Shown here: positions 55,875-64,000 of the stretch, piece by piece
How the letters are laid out: each line of letters starts with the position of its first letter
Position numbering within the stretch: the first letter of the stretch is position 1
Origin: an uncultured Schlesneria sp.
GTDB taxonomy: Bacteria > Planctomycetota > Planctomycetia > Planctomycetales > Planctomycetaceae
DNA: 64,000 nt
NCBI GenBank assembly: GCA_903834925.1
Contig: CAILLA010000170.1
Span: 51,378-115,377 of the forward strand
Direction of reading: 5' to 3'
Made by a program: the position numbers and the translations under genes
Notes under the pieces: model-generated
Told to the model about the DNA's origin: nothing
The model's database searches: none
The model's input: only the letters and a program-made list of their open reading frames with translations

Positions 55875-57173
55875 CTACGCCGGGCCGGACGCCGGAGGGA
55901 ACGAGTATTCCGTTAGTGATTCGGGTTTCATGGTGATGCTGTACCCCGGTGCCATTGGCGGAACGTAGTGTCCGTTTCGCATGACGACCGGATCAATGAA
56001 ATGCTCGTGCAGGTGTCCGGCGTATTCGCAGAGTCGATTCTCCATTGAACCGCTGACGCAGATGTAATCGATCATCGCCAGATGCTGAACATATTCGCAA
56101 AGCCCGACTCCTCCCGCGTGAGGACAAACGGGGATATTGAATTTAGCCGCCAGCAGCAGGATGGAAAGCACTTCGTTCACGCCGCCGACTCGGCAGCTAT
56201 CGATCTGACAGACACCGATCGCTCCCGATTGCAAGAACTGTTTGAACATGATTCGGTTGGCACAATGTTCGCCGGTAGCAACCTGAATCGGAGCGACCGC
56301 TTTGGCAATGGCCAGATGACCGAGTACATCGTCGGGACTCGTCGGTTCTTCAATGAACCAGGGCTTAAACTGAGCCAATGATTTCATCCATTCGATCGCC
56401 TGATCAACTTCCCAGACCTGATTGGCATCGACCATCAGCCGTCGTTCCCAGCCAATTTCTTCGCGGATGATCCGGCACCGTCGAATATCATCGTTCAGGT
56501 CACGCCCGACTTTGATCTTGAAGACGTTCCAACCCTGAGCGAGACAGTCACGACAAAGTCGTCTCAATTTGTCATCGTCATACCCCAGCCAACCGGCGGA
56601 CGTCGTATAAGCGGGATACCCATCCCGCGTCAATTGAGCAATCCGTTCGGCTTTCGTCGATTCAATTCGCTTCAGGATTTGAACCGCTTCTGCAGGAGTC
56701 AGTACATCCGTCAGATAACGGAAATCAACACAGCCAACAAACTGTTCGGGAGTCAGATCAGCGACAAGCCGCCAAAGCGGTTTCCCTTCGATCTTGGCCC
56801 AGAGATCCCACACGGCGTTCACAACAGCCGCCGTCGCCAGATGAATGACTCCCTTGTCCGGCCCGACCCAGCGGAGCTGACTATCCCCAGTAATGTGCCG
56901 CCAGAAACCCGCCATGTCTGACGTAAACGATTCCAGCGTCCGACCAACAACAAGCGGAGCAAGCGCCTCAATCGCTGCGACACACAGTTCGTTCCCACGT
57001 CCAATCGTAAACGTCATCCCATGCCCGGCGACGTGATCAGGTCGATCCGTTTCAAGGATGACATAAGCCGCCGAATAATCGGGGTCCGGATTCATGGCAT
57101 CAGAACCATCGAGCGTCTTTGAGGTTGGAAACCGAATATCATGAGCAGTCAGTCGAGTAATTTTGGTCGTCAT
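55875..57173 (-). CDS. L-fuconate dehydratase-like enolase superfamily protein
   Basis: 432 residues from the ATG at 57173; the frame upstream to 57569 overlaps the leu leader and has implausible composition. The enolase-superfamily motifs are FKIKVGRD (Lys pair), LMVDANQVW (metal Asp), FIEEPTSPDD (metal Glu), TGEHCANR and PHAGGVGLCEYVQH. This set and the length match L-fuconate dehydratase (L-fucose catabolism), although related sugar-acid dehydratases are possible. It starts about 195 bases from the leu leader and diverges from it. Confidence 0.88.
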   Translation of the reverse strand: MTTKITRLTAHDIRFPTSKTLDGSDAMNPDPDYSAAYVILETDRPDHVAGHGMTFTIGRGNELCVAAIEALAPLVVGRTLESFTSDMAGFWRHITGDSQLRWVGPDKGVIHLATAAVVNAVWDLWAKIEGKPLWRLVADLTPEQFVGCVDFRYLTDVLTPAEAVQILKRIESTKAERIAQLTRDGYPAYTTSAGWLGYDDDKLRRLCRDCLAQGWNVFKIKVGRDLNDDIRRCRIIREEIGWERRLMVDANQVWEVDQAIEWMKSLAQFKPWFIEEPTSPDDVLGHLAIAKAVAPIQVATGEHCANRIMFKQFLQSGAIGVCQIDSCRVGGVNEVLSILLLAAKFNIPVCPHAGGVGLCEYVQHLAMIDYICVSGSMENRLCEYAGHLHEHFIDPVVMRNGHYVPPMAPGYSITMKPESLTEYSFPPASGPA

Positions 57174-57292
57174 CAGATTTGGAGGTTTTCTATGTTGAGG
57201 CGTGCGTCTCGAATTTTTGGTTTTGAATCGTCGTCGTAACCGAATAGTAATCGGTGGCGCGTGCCGAATCCAAGGTCCGGCTGAGCCAGTCG

Positions 57293-57321
57293 TTGACCGA
57301 GTACGGGGAGGGCTGTATGAT
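57293..57321 (+). promoter_or_regulatory. Sigma-70-type promoter of the leu leader
   Basis: TTGACC at 57293-57298 and TATGAT at 57316-57321 are separated by exactly 17 bases. Transcription should start near 57328, giving a leader of about 185 nt up to the attenuator terminator. Confidence 0.75.
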
Positions 57322-57366
57322 CTTACGACCGTGGGAAAACTTATTTTTTGCGGTGAACCTTTTTTA

Positions 57367-57435
57367 ATGAAAAATGTCCAAGCTGCTACCATGACATTTA
57401 ACACGTTCCTCCTACTGGGCCTGCTTACTCGCTGA
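57367..57435 (+). CDS. Leucine-rich leader peptide of leuA
   Basis: 22 codons from the ATG at 57367 (GGTGAA nine bases upstream), or 14 codons from the in-frame ATG at 57391. The end reads MTFNTFLLLGLLTR with five leucine codons (CTC CTA CTG, CTG CTT) among seven. The TGA at 57433-57435 lies just before the hairpin region. Such a peptide makes a ribosome stall when charged tRNA-Leu is scarce. Too short for ordinary gene finding, it is supported by the promoter, hairpins and leuA downstream. Confidence 0.8.
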   Translation: MKNVQAATMTFNTFLLLGLLTR

Positions 57436-57512
57436 TTTGCGAGGTTCAGGGAACGTCTAGTCGCACCGATGCACAAGTTCACCCTGAGACCTCGCGGTCT
57501 CGGGGTTTTTTT
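57427..57512 (+). promoter_or_regulatory. Leucine attenuator: protector, antiterminator and terminator hairpins
   Basis: Terminator: 57482-57491 pairs with 57496-57505 (stem ending GAGACC/GGTCTC), then seven T's. Antiterminator: CGAGGTTCAGGG at 57440-57451 pairs with CCCTGAGACCTCG at 57482-57494 with one bulged G, which destroys the terminator stem. Protector: CTCGC at 57428-57432 pairs with GCGAG at 57439-57443, blocking the antiterminator. A ribosome stalled on the Leu codons frees 57440-57451, so leuA is read; one reaching the stop covers it, so transcription ends. Confidence 0.85.
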
Positions 57513-57552
57513 GTTTGATGTTTCGATTAATGAATGAAGTAAACCAAGACTG

Positions 57553-57575
57553 CACGGGCTGAAGCCCATGCTACG
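57553..57575. repeat. Short palindrome upstream of leuA
   Basis: GGGCT-GA-AGCCC followed by ATGCTAC is a shortened relative of the repeat at 18315-18348. It lies between the attenuator and the leuA start. Confidence 0.35.
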
Positions 57576-57649
57576 AAATGCGGCGAACGCTACGATGAGC
57601 CGCTGTTTTTGATGATCCTTTTCCTTTCACCTTTGAGTGTGAACCCATT

Positions 57650-59239
57650 ATGGCTGACAACGTCATTATCTTCGACACCACGCTTCGCGATGGCGAACAA
57701 TCGCCCGGTTGCAGCATGACGACCCCTGAAAAACTCAAGGTCGCGGAAGCTCTGGTGGAACTGGGAGTTGATGTTATTGAGGCGGGGTTTCCGATTACTT
57801 CGCCGGGGGACTTCGAAGCGGTTCGTGCCGTTGCCCAGAAGTTTGGCGACCGGGCCACGATCTGCGGGCTGGCTCGGTGTCGGAAGAATGACATCGAACG
57901 AGCGGGTGAGGCTCTGCGCGGGATCGCTCGACCACGAATTCATGTGTTTCTTGCCACCAGCCCAATCCATCGTGAGTTCAAACTCAAGATGGCCGAACGG
58001 GAAATCGTCAAAGCGGCTGTCGAACATGTACAGTTTGCGAAGACTTTCTGTGATGACATTGAATTCTCACCCGAAGACGCCGCTCGGACCGAACTTGATT
58101 TTCTTACGGAAGTTGTCGAGAAGGCGATTGAGGCTGGTGCGACGACAGTGAATATTCCCGACACAGTCGGATATGCCACTCCAAATCACTATTTCAAGGT
58201 GATCTCACACCTGAAGCAGCATGTGTCGAATATCCATAAAGCGGTGATCAGCACGCACTGTCATAACGATCTTGGTCTCGCCGTGGCGAACAGCCTTGCT
58301 GCGGTCGAAGCGGGGGCTCGGCAGGTCGAATGTACAATCAACGGATTAGGCGAACGAGCCGGTAACGCGGCGCTTGAAGAAATCGTGATGGCGCTGAAGA
58401 CTCGTAAGGACTATTACGGGGTTGAGACGCGGATCAATACTCCGAAACTGTGCAGCGCCAGCCGTTTGGTCTCAAGCATCACCGGGATGCTGGTTCAACG
58501 AAACAAAGCGATCGTCGGACAGAACGCGTTCGCTCATGAAGCGGGGATTCATCAGGATGGGATTCTGAAGGAACGAACCACTTACGAGATCATGCGTGCG
58601 GAAGATGTCGGGTATGTCGGAGTGAATCTCGTCTTGGGGAAACACAGCGGCCGGGCCGCGATTCGGTCTCACGTACTTCAATTGGGATATCAGCTTGACG
58701 AAGCCCAGATTGAGACGGTTTATAAAGACTTTATTGCTCTCGCCGACAAAAAGAAAAACATCTATGACGCGGATATTGTGGCGTTGATTGAGAATCGGAT
58801 GAATGTCTCGATGGATCGTTGGAAGCTTGTTCGCTTCCATATTTCTGCGGGTACGGGTGCGATTCCGACAGCGACGGTTGAGCTGCAGGACGAACTAGCA
58901 AACAGTAAGCTTGCGACGGATTTGAACGGTGGTGCGGATGAGCCTGCGAAAACAATCATCGACGCATCGATCGGAGACGGCCCGGTCGATGCGGTTTGTA
59001 AAGCGATGGAACGGATTATTGGCGTTTCAGCTGAGCTGAAAGAATATCAGGTCCGCGCTGTATCCGGTGGGGAAGACGCACAGGGCGAAGCGTCGGTGGC
59101 GATTGATTACGAGGGTCGCCGTTATCACGGGAAAGCGGTCAGCACCGATGTGATTGAAGCAAGTGCTCTGGCGTACCTGAAAGCGTTGAACAAAGCGGTC
59201 AGCGACCAGGTTGTTGAGAAAGCTCCTCCCGGGGTTTGA
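57650..59239 (+). CDS. leuA: 2-isopropylmalate synthase
   Basis: 529 residues; it joins acetyl-CoA and 2-oxoisovalerate in the first committed step of leucine synthesis. The DRE-TIM barrel (about 1-270) shows [13 protein letters not shown] (with Arg13, Asp14), [14 protein letters not shown] and [19 protein letters not shown] linker helix region (GIHQDGILK) leads to the LeuA allosteric domain (about 390-525), the usual leucine-feedback site. A leucine-rich leader and attenuator precede it. It is followed by a terminator and appears to be a single-gene unit. Confidence 0.95.
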   Translation: MADNVIIFDTTLRDGEQSPGCSMTTPEKLKVAEALVELGVDVIEAGFPITSPGDFEAVRAVAQKFGDRATICGLARCRKNDIERAGEALRGIARPRIHVFLATSPIHREFKLKMAEREIVKAAVEHVQFAKTFCDDIEFSPEDAARTELDFLTEVVEKAIEAGATTVNIPDTVGYATPNHYFKVISHLKQHVSNIHKAVISTHCHNDLGLAVANSLAAVEAGARQVECTINGLGERAGNAALEEIVMALKTRKDYYGVETRINTPKLCSASRLVSSITGMLVQRNKAIVGQNAFAHEAGIHQDGILKERTTYEIMRAEDVGYVGVNLVLGKHSGRAAIRSHVLQLGYQLDEAQIETVYKDFIALADKKKNIYDADIVALIENRMNVSMDRWKLVRFHISAGTGAIPTATVELQDELANSKLATDLNGGADEPAKTIIDASIGDGPVDAVCKAMERIIGVSAELKEYQVRAVSGGEDAQGEASVAIDYEGRRYHGKAVSTDVIEASALAYLKALNKAVSDQVVEKAPPGV

Positions 59240-59276
59240 TGACGTCTTTTTTCGTTCAGGTTAATAAAAACAACGA

Positions 59277-59317
59277 CTGGGCGTTTCTCTTTTGGAGGAA
59301 CGCCCAGGTTCGTTTTT
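59277..59317. terminator. Terminator between leuA and the permease gene
   Basis: CTGGGCGTT and AACGCCCAG form a perfect 9-bp stem over 13 bases, followed by GTTCGTTTTT. It serves leuA on the + strand. Confidence 0.85.
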
Positions 59318-59358
59318 GGGGTGAAACAATTGCTTACTTCGTGTATTGGAACACCCGG

Positions 59359-60894
59359 TCAGATTTCGGAGGCTGTAGAAGTCTGATGGTTTCTCAGGAC
59401 GCTGTGTTTCTGGCCGTAAGCGAAGTAGATGACGAGGCCGATGCCCATCCAGGCCAGAAGTCGCCACCAGTTTGCGGCGGGTAATGAGAGCATCAGCATC
59501 AGGCACGACAGGATGCCGAGGATGGGGACAATCGGGACCAGAGGGCAGCGGAAAGGACGGGCCGCTTCGGGGTTCGTGTATCGCATAATCAGGACTGCGG
59601 CACAGACGATCACGAAGGCGAACAGGGTGCCGATGTTGGTCAGATGGAGCAATGCGTCAAGTGGCAAGAAGCCCGCCAGGAAACCGACAAACAGGCCGAT
59701 GCCGATGGTGCTTTTCCAGGGCGTTTGAAAGACAGGATGGACATCGGCGAAGAATGCCTTGGGGACCAGTCCGTCGCGAGCCATCGCCAGGAAGACGCGA
59801 GGGGCACTGAGCATCATCACCAGCAGAACGGATGTCATTCCGGCCACGGCGGCACTGGCGATGATCATTTCGGCCCACGGGAGTCCCGCTTGATGGAAAG
59901 CTGATGAGATCCCTGCGTCGACGTTGATCTCATCGTATTTGACCATCCCGGTTAGCACGGCGACGACTGCGATGTACAAAACGGTGCAAATCAACAACGA
60001 GGCAATAATCGCAACCGGGACGTCACGTTGAGGGTTTTTGGCTTCTTCGGCATGCGTCGAAATCGAATCGAATCCGATATAGGCGAAGAAAATGATGGCG
60101 GCACCGGCCAGCATGCCGACAGGTTCACCTTTGCTGTTCACATCACCGGCGACAGGGACACCGAAGAAACTGATGCCGCTCCAACCATAGGGAGCAAACG
60201 GAGTCCAATTCTCGGGATGGATGTAGAAGGCACCAACGAGAATCACGAAGACGACTGCGCCAACTTTGGTGAAGACCATCAGGGCGTTGAAACTAGCGCT
60301 TTCCGCGATCCCTTTTACGAGAATTGCCGTCATGATGGCGACGATGATCACCGCTGGCAAATTGCACAATGAACCGGTCAGGACGTAATGGGCGTCAACA
60401 AGTTTTCCATCGACCATCGCCGCGTCTTTGTAGACCATCGTGGCCTCTTTAAACAAATCTGGAACATGCAGTCCCAGCTTTGACAGTAATTTCTGAAAGT
60501 AACCAGACCATCCGTTCGCCACCGTGGCGGCTCCGACGGCATATTCCAGGATCAGGTCCCAGCCGATGATCCACGCGAACAATTCGCCCATGGTGATATA
60601 GGCGTATGTGTAGGCGCTACCAGCGACGGGCGCCATTGAAGCGAATTCGGCATAGCAGAGCGCCGCGAAAATACAGGTCACTCCGGCGACGACGTATGAC
60701 ACCATCAGTGCGGGTCCAGCACACTGGCTGGCGGCCTTACCCGTGGCGACGAAGATTCCGGCACCGATGACGGCACCGACGCCGAGCGATGTCAGGTTGA
60801 TCGGCCCCAGGACTCGTTTGAGACGTTCGTCTCCCTTCATTTCGAGTAACAGGTGGTCAAGGTTCTTGCGGGCGAAAAGCTGATTCCAATTCAT
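59359..60894 (-). CDS. APC superfamily amino acid permease (cationic amino acid transporter type)
   Basis: 511 residues with about 12-14 membrane helices. The N-terminus (MKGDERLKRVLGPINLTSLG then VGAVIGAGIFVATGKAA) holds the unwound helix 1 GAGIF motif of APC transporters. LCYAEFASMAPVAGSAYTYA and FFAYIGFDSISTHAEEAKNP match the CAT/YfnA group. A long insertion (about 130-185) follows helix 4. It imports amino acids. It is convergent with leuA. Confidence 0.92.
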   Translation of the reverse strand: MNWNQLFARKNLDHLLLEMKGDERLKRVLGPINLTSLGVGAVIGAGIFVATGKAASQCAGPALMVSYVVAGVTCIFAALCYAEFASMAPVAGSAYTYAYITMGELFAWIIGWDLILEYAVGAATVANGWSGYFQKLLSKLGLHVPDLFKEATMVYKDAAMVDGKLVDAHYVLTGSLCNLPAVIIVAIMTAILVKGIAESASFNALMVFTKVGAVVFVILVGAFYIHPENWTPFAPYGWSGISFFGVPVAGDVNSKGEPVGMLAGAAIIFFAYIGFDSISTHAEEAKNPQRDVPVAIIASLLICTVLYIAVVAVLTGMVKYDEINVDAGISSAFHQAGLPWAEMIIASAAVAGMTSVLLVMMLSAPRVFLAMARDGLVPKAFFADVHPVFQTPWKSTIGIGLFVGFLAGFLPLDALLHLTNIGTLFAFVIVCAAVLIMRYTNPEAARPFRCPLVPIVPILGILSCLMLMLSLPAANWWRLLAWMGIGLVIYFAYGQKHSVLRNHQTSTASEI

Positions 60895-61182
60895 CGCGAT
60901 TCCTTCGGATGGTCGATTGACGAGGTGGGTTAGCCCGTTCGGATTCGGGTTAACCTGATCGGAACGCGAGATTAACGTCTTGACCGCTCTGTTTTAAAGT
61001 GACAACGCCAAAAATGGTTGGACGTTTGTCTGCATTTGAATTCGGTTGGGCGAAGTTTTTTCAAATTCAGTGGGGCCATGCCGCCGAAAAAACCGCAAAA
61101 GAGATCGTGGTGATGAGGCTCATTCAGGGAAAGGGCATTTGCGATCTGTTCGAAAGATGGGATGGCGTTATGTTCTGGGGTC

Positions 61183-61267
61183 GGGTGTTCAAATTTCAAA
61201 ATTGGCCAATCACGCGACTTTTTGATGGCAACGACGCTCATCGGCCAATTTTGAAATTTGAACGCCC
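61183..61267. repeat. Long hairpin with 21-bp perfect arms
   Basis: The arm at 61187-61207 (GTTCAAATTTCAAAATTGGC plus C) is exactly inverse to 61243-61263, with a 35-base loop. Adding the flanking GGG/CCC makes about 25 paired bases. It is AT-rich, unlike the other repeats. Confidence 0.8.
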
Positions 61268-61294
61268 GCCCCCCTTCTTGAACGCCATGAAAAA

Positions 61295-61397
61295 GGGTGC
61301 CACGGTTTTACCTTCTTCGGTAAGGCAGTGCTCTTCGAGCTCGCTATCGAATAATGAAGACACGGCCTTGTCGAAGACTCCAAAACCGTGGCACCCC
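61295..61397. repeat. Palindromic repeat, GTGCCAC-terminus family, copy 2
   Basis: Perfect 15-bp inverted ends (GGGTGCCACGGTTTT and AAAACCGTGGCACCC). The interior shares TCTTCGGT, AGTGCTCTTCGA, GAAGACAC and GTCGAAGAC with 10321-10418. Confidence 0.75.
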
Positions 61398-61590
61398 GAT
61401 TTTCGACCGCTTTTTCACTTACAGCGAGCGACCGTATTACCGCCCAACGGTTTGGTCGTTTCATTAGGAAAGCTGCCCTGCCCGTTACGAGTTGGACGAT
61501 GCTAAGGCTGGGGCTTCTTTGTGGATTTTGCACTCTCGAATCAATAGACTTTTTGTCTGATACACCTTTAGCAGAATCGGTTTGTACTTC

Positions 61591-62664
61591 ATGAATAATA
61601 CAGCGAGACCGGTTGATCAGACTGGCACCAACATTTCTCGACGCACATGGCGAGGTTGGTGGCGAGACCTGCCTGGCTGGTTTCGCATCGGGTTATGGGT
61701 CGTTTTCGCGTCGGCTGTCATCCAGTTCGCATTCGTCCTTCGAGTTACGGTCGGCTTGATTGATCCGCATGAGGTTGCCGTACTGCGGCAGAAGGGAGCT
61801 GCCGTCCTTTATACATCCGATGCGATGTGGGACCCGATTCCCGGCTTCCATCGTATCCGTGCAGGACTTCGTGGAAGGTCCAGTAATGATGTTTACTTTA
61901 TTCGGCTGGATGAACACGGAACCGATGAGGATCTGAAGCTGATTGGAGCCAAGTTTCCGAACCTCAAACGCATTTCACTGAGATCTGCAATCATTTCTTC
62001 AGAGGGTCTAAAGGCTCTTTCTGCGTGCCGCAAGCTTGAGCATCTTGAACTCGATTATACGGATGCTGACGATGCGGTTGTCGAAAGTTTGACGAAATTT
62101 GAAATGATCTCGTGGCTAAGCCTGGATGGCAATTTGGTGAGCGACACCACGATTCCGATGCTGAAAAAGATTTTAAATCTGCGCCAGATTTCCGTATGCA
62201 AAACGGACGTCAGTCTCGCCGCGATTCAGGAATGGCGAACGAGCCAACCAAAACTTGAGATCCTCACCGAAAGAGACCGAATTCCCGATGCGTTAGTGGC
62301 TTCAATTCGCTGGTCGGACGGCAAACATTCGCGCCGATTTCAGGGGCATTTCAAATCTGGTATCCCGACGGTTGGCAAAACACACGCATGGATGATGAGT
62401 AAAGGCTTGAACGCCAACCATCACGTGGGACTGTGGTGGGATCCGGCGCAGTTAGAAGATCGTCGCGACGGCGATTATGTTTTCACTCTTCGGCTTGGTG
62501 ATTACGACGCCCAACCTGTGACAATTCCGATGAAAGATGGAAAGTTTGCCGTCGATTCCTTTGAGTTTCGAATGTCGGTCACAGAGGCCGAAGCGTTGCA
62601 ATCAACTCCGCCCGAGTTTCGGAAATTGACGGAGGACGGCCAATCTCCACATCGTGGAGGCTAG
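61591..62664 (+). CDS. Membrane-anchored leucine-rich repeat protein, paralogue 1
   Basis: 357 residues from the ATG at 61591. An N-terminal cytoplasmic tail (RTWRGWWRDLPGWFRIGLWV) leads into one helix. The outer part has an LRR-like region (about 105-220; EDLKLIGAKFPNLKRISLRS, EGLKALSACRKLEHLELDYT). A C-terminal beta domain ends RDGDYVFTLRLGDYDAQPVT. Its partner gene lies 24 bases downstream with the same plan. The role is unknown; LRRs suggest protein binding. Confidence 0.78.
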   Translation: MNNTARPVDQTGTNISRRTWRGWWRDLPGWFRIGLWVVFASAVIQFAFVLRVTVGLIDPHEVAVLRQKGAAVLYTSDAMWDPIPGFHRIRAGLRGRSSNDVYFIRLDEHGTDEDLKLIGAKFPNLKRISLRSAIISSEGLKALSACRKLEHLELDYTDADDAVVESLTKFEMISWLSLDGNLVSDTTIPMLKKILNLRQISVCKTDVSLAAIQEWRTSQPKLEILTERDRIPDALVASIRWSDGKHSRRFQGHFKSGIPTVGKTHAWMMSKGLNANHHVGLWWDPAQLEDRRDGDYVFTLRLGDYDAQPVTIPMKDGKFAVDSFEFRMSVTEAEALQSTPPEFRKLTEDGQSPHRGG

Positions 62665-62687
62665 TCTGTCATCGGGAGAACAGGGAA

Positions 62688-63713
62688 TTGGATTTCAACA
62701 ACGACCCCAATGATGATTTGCCTACGCGCACCTGGAAAAGCTGGTGGAACGGCCTGCCTGCCTGGTTTCGTATCGGATTCTGGACCGTGTACGGCTCGGC
62801 TGTTCTGCAGGTGGCAATCATCCTGAGAATCATGGTCGGATTGACTGATCCGCATGAAGCCTCGTTACTGCGGCAACAGGGTGCAGGGGTTCAATACGCA
62901 TCCCCATTCAAGAGAGAATCGATTCCCGGTTCCAATCTTATCATCGCAGGACTTCGCGGAAGGTCCTGCAATGATGTTGATACGGTTCAATTGCGTGAAA
63001 TTGGAACTGATGAAGATCTGAAGCTGATCGCGACCAGATTTCCAAATTTGAAAAAAATTTACCTGAGGTACGGTACGTATTCTGTAGAAGGTCTCAAAGC
63101 CCTCGCTGCCTGTCGGAAGCTCGAGCACGTTTACCTTGATCGTACGGACGCCGATGATGCGGTTGTGGAATCTCTTTCGAAATGTGAAATGATTTCGGAA
63201 CTCAGTCTGGAACGAACTCTGGTGAGTGACGCGGCGATTCCGGCGCTGAAAAGTCTTCCGCGTCTGACTCGGCTTGTCGTCTACGAAACCGACGTTAGTG
63301 CCGAAGCGATTCAGGAGTTGCGAACGAGCCGAGGCAAACTTCAGGTACTCACCGAGAGAGACAGGTCTCCCGAAACATTTGTAGCGTCAATTCGCTGGGT
63401 TGACGGCAAACGTTCACGACGATTTCAGGGGTATTTCAAGGCTGAAATCAATTCGACTGGTAAGGAGAGTTCGTCGATGGTTACAGGTTCGCCCTTTTAT
63501 TGCAGGGATCTTATCCTGTTGTGGTCAGATAAAAAATTGAGGGGTGGTCGAGATGGTGACTATGTTGTCACGCTTCAGCTAGGTGATTACGACGCTGAGC
63601 CCGTCACAATCCCGATGAAAGACGGAGAGTTAGTGGCTAAATCCGTTGAGTTTCGAATGCCGGTTACGGAAGCGGAGGCGTTGAAATTGAAGCTGAATGG
63701 GAAGGCAAATTGA
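62688..63713 (+). CDS. Membrane-anchored leucine-rich repeat protein, paralogue 2
   Basis: 341 residues. The start is probably the TTG at 62688, with GGGAGAACAGGGA upstream; the similarity with paralogue 1 begins near RTWKSWWNGLPAWFRIGF. Helix, LRR-like region (EDLKLIATRFPNLKKIYLRY, EGLKALAACRKLEHVYLDRT) and C-terminal domain (GGRDGDYVVTLQLGDYDAEP) match paralogue 1 in order. The most divergent stretch follows FQGYFKAEINSTGK, which suggests different ligands. The 287 bases after it show no gene. Confidence 0.76.
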   Translation: MDFNNDPNDDLPTRTWKSWWNGLPAWFRIGFWTVYGSAVLQVAIILRIMVGLTDPHEASLLRQQGAGVQYASPFKRESIPGSNLIIAGLRGRSCNDVDTVQLREIGTDEDLKLIATRFPNLKKIYLRYGTYSVEGLKALAACRKLEHVYLDRTDADDAVVESLSKCEMISELSLERTLVSDAAIPALKSLPRLTRLVVYETDVSAEAIQELRTSRGKLQVLTERDRSPETFVASIRWVDGKRSRRFQGYFKAEINSTGKESSSMVTGSPFYCRDLILLWSDKKLRGGRDGDYVVTLQLGDYDAEPVTIPMKDGELVAKSVEFRMPVTEAEALKLKLNGKAN

Positions 63714-63873
63714 TGCAGATCCAAAGGGGAATCGCCGCCAGGTAAAGGCATTGAGCGTTTTGTCGCCTCCGTATCTTCGGGGCTTGTGCTACTGCCTCGG
63801 AGACTTCGAGTTTGAAACTTGACTCGTTGAGTTATGTTTCCGGATTTCTTCCAAAGTAGCCATCATCGCTCCG

Positions 63874-64000
63874 CGTGATGAGCATGCGTCGGAAACGATT
63901 CAAGCGTTGCCTCAGCATCGGGACAAATACTTGGTTTGAATTCCTTTTTTGAGAACATGCGGATTGGATTTTGGTAGGTTCTAGAACAATGCTCATCACG
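63874..64000. repeat. 12-bp inverted repeat at the right edge
   Basis: CGTGATGAGCAT at 63874-63885 is the exact inverse of ATGCTCATCACG at 63989-64000, the last bases of the window. The right arm may extend past the edge. This may be the border of a small element. Confidence 0.35.

Larger units (their letters stand above)
60895..61590. other. 0.7-kb gap without a gene, holding two inverted-repeat elements
   Basis: The region holds a hairpin with 21-bp perfect arms (61183-61267) and a GTGCCAC-family element (61295-61397). Frames in it read through both repeats and look spurious. Confidence 0.55.

Noticed and set aside
57174..57569. N-terminal extension of the fuconate dehydratase frame
   Set aside because: Basic, shadow-like residues on the opposite strand of the leu leader and attenuator; the ATG at 57173 gives the normal family start.
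60999..61505. Plus-strand frame of 168 codons
   Set aside because: It crosses the 21-bp hairpin and the GTGCCAC element, and its peptide has no protein-like pattern.

Overview
The window looks like chromosomal DNA of a planctomycete (Planctomycetales, possibly near Schlesneria or Planctomicrobium). The lineage call rests on an adjacent DUF1501 + DUF1549/DUF1553 pair, a DUF1800 protein, an ECF sigma factor with a long membrane-anchored C-terminal extension, many secreted proteins of unknown function, wide spacing between short transcription units, and several families of short palindromic repeats. No phage, plasmid, CRISPR or intact insertion sequence is visible.

Layout. 1-2.4 kb: a BlaI-type repressor with the start of an M56 membrane protease, then a small two-helix membrane protein between inverted copies of a short repeat, and an unknown protein whose last codons lie in that repeat. 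2.6-11 kb: housekeeping and stress genes (PQQ-type propeller, oxidoreductase-like protein, PutA, HEAT protein, PepSY-like protein, Tpx). 11.3-16.9 kb: tRNA-Arg(CCG), a secreted CxxCH protein, a coupled small protein/HNH nuclease pair, and a tandem array of five genes (six units) of a two-helix membrane family. 17-29.8 kb: P-loop kinase, VWA/HEAT protein, RND-type exporter, DUF1800, SDR and unknown secreted proteins. 29.9-32.6 kb: a thioredoxin-fold lipoprotein without CXXC, and a type 4/5 uracil-DNA glycosylase. 32.8-42.9 kb: a 10-kb block of circularly permuted ATP-grasp, alpha-E and transglutaminase genes present as two sets. 43-48.7 kb: ThrRS, a SGNH hydrolase and the extended ECF sigma factor. 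48.7-54.5 kb: the DUF1501/DUF1553 pair, a broken VOC gene, and a beta-propeller gene coupled to a MoaD/ThiS-like gene. 54.5-57.2 kb: a 1.3-kb gene-free, repeat-rich stretch and an L-fuconate dehydratase-like gene. 57.3-61 kb: leuA behind an apparent leucine attenuator, then an amino acid permease. 61.6-63.7 kb: two tandem LRR membrane paralogues.

The strongest new signals are: (1) a complete leucine attenuator before leuA, with promoter, Leu-rich leader peptide, competing hairpins and T-run terminator; (2) the duplicated ATP-grasp/alpha-E/transglutaminase block, probably a peptide or amide-bond modification pathway; (3) the beta-propeller/ubiquitin-fold pair joined by a 4-nt overlap; (4) the tandem two-helix family with conserved membrane ends and divergent outer loops; and (5) several families of MITE-like palindromes, one of which forms the 3' end of a gene. 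All family names come from reading motifs by eye; no search was run.
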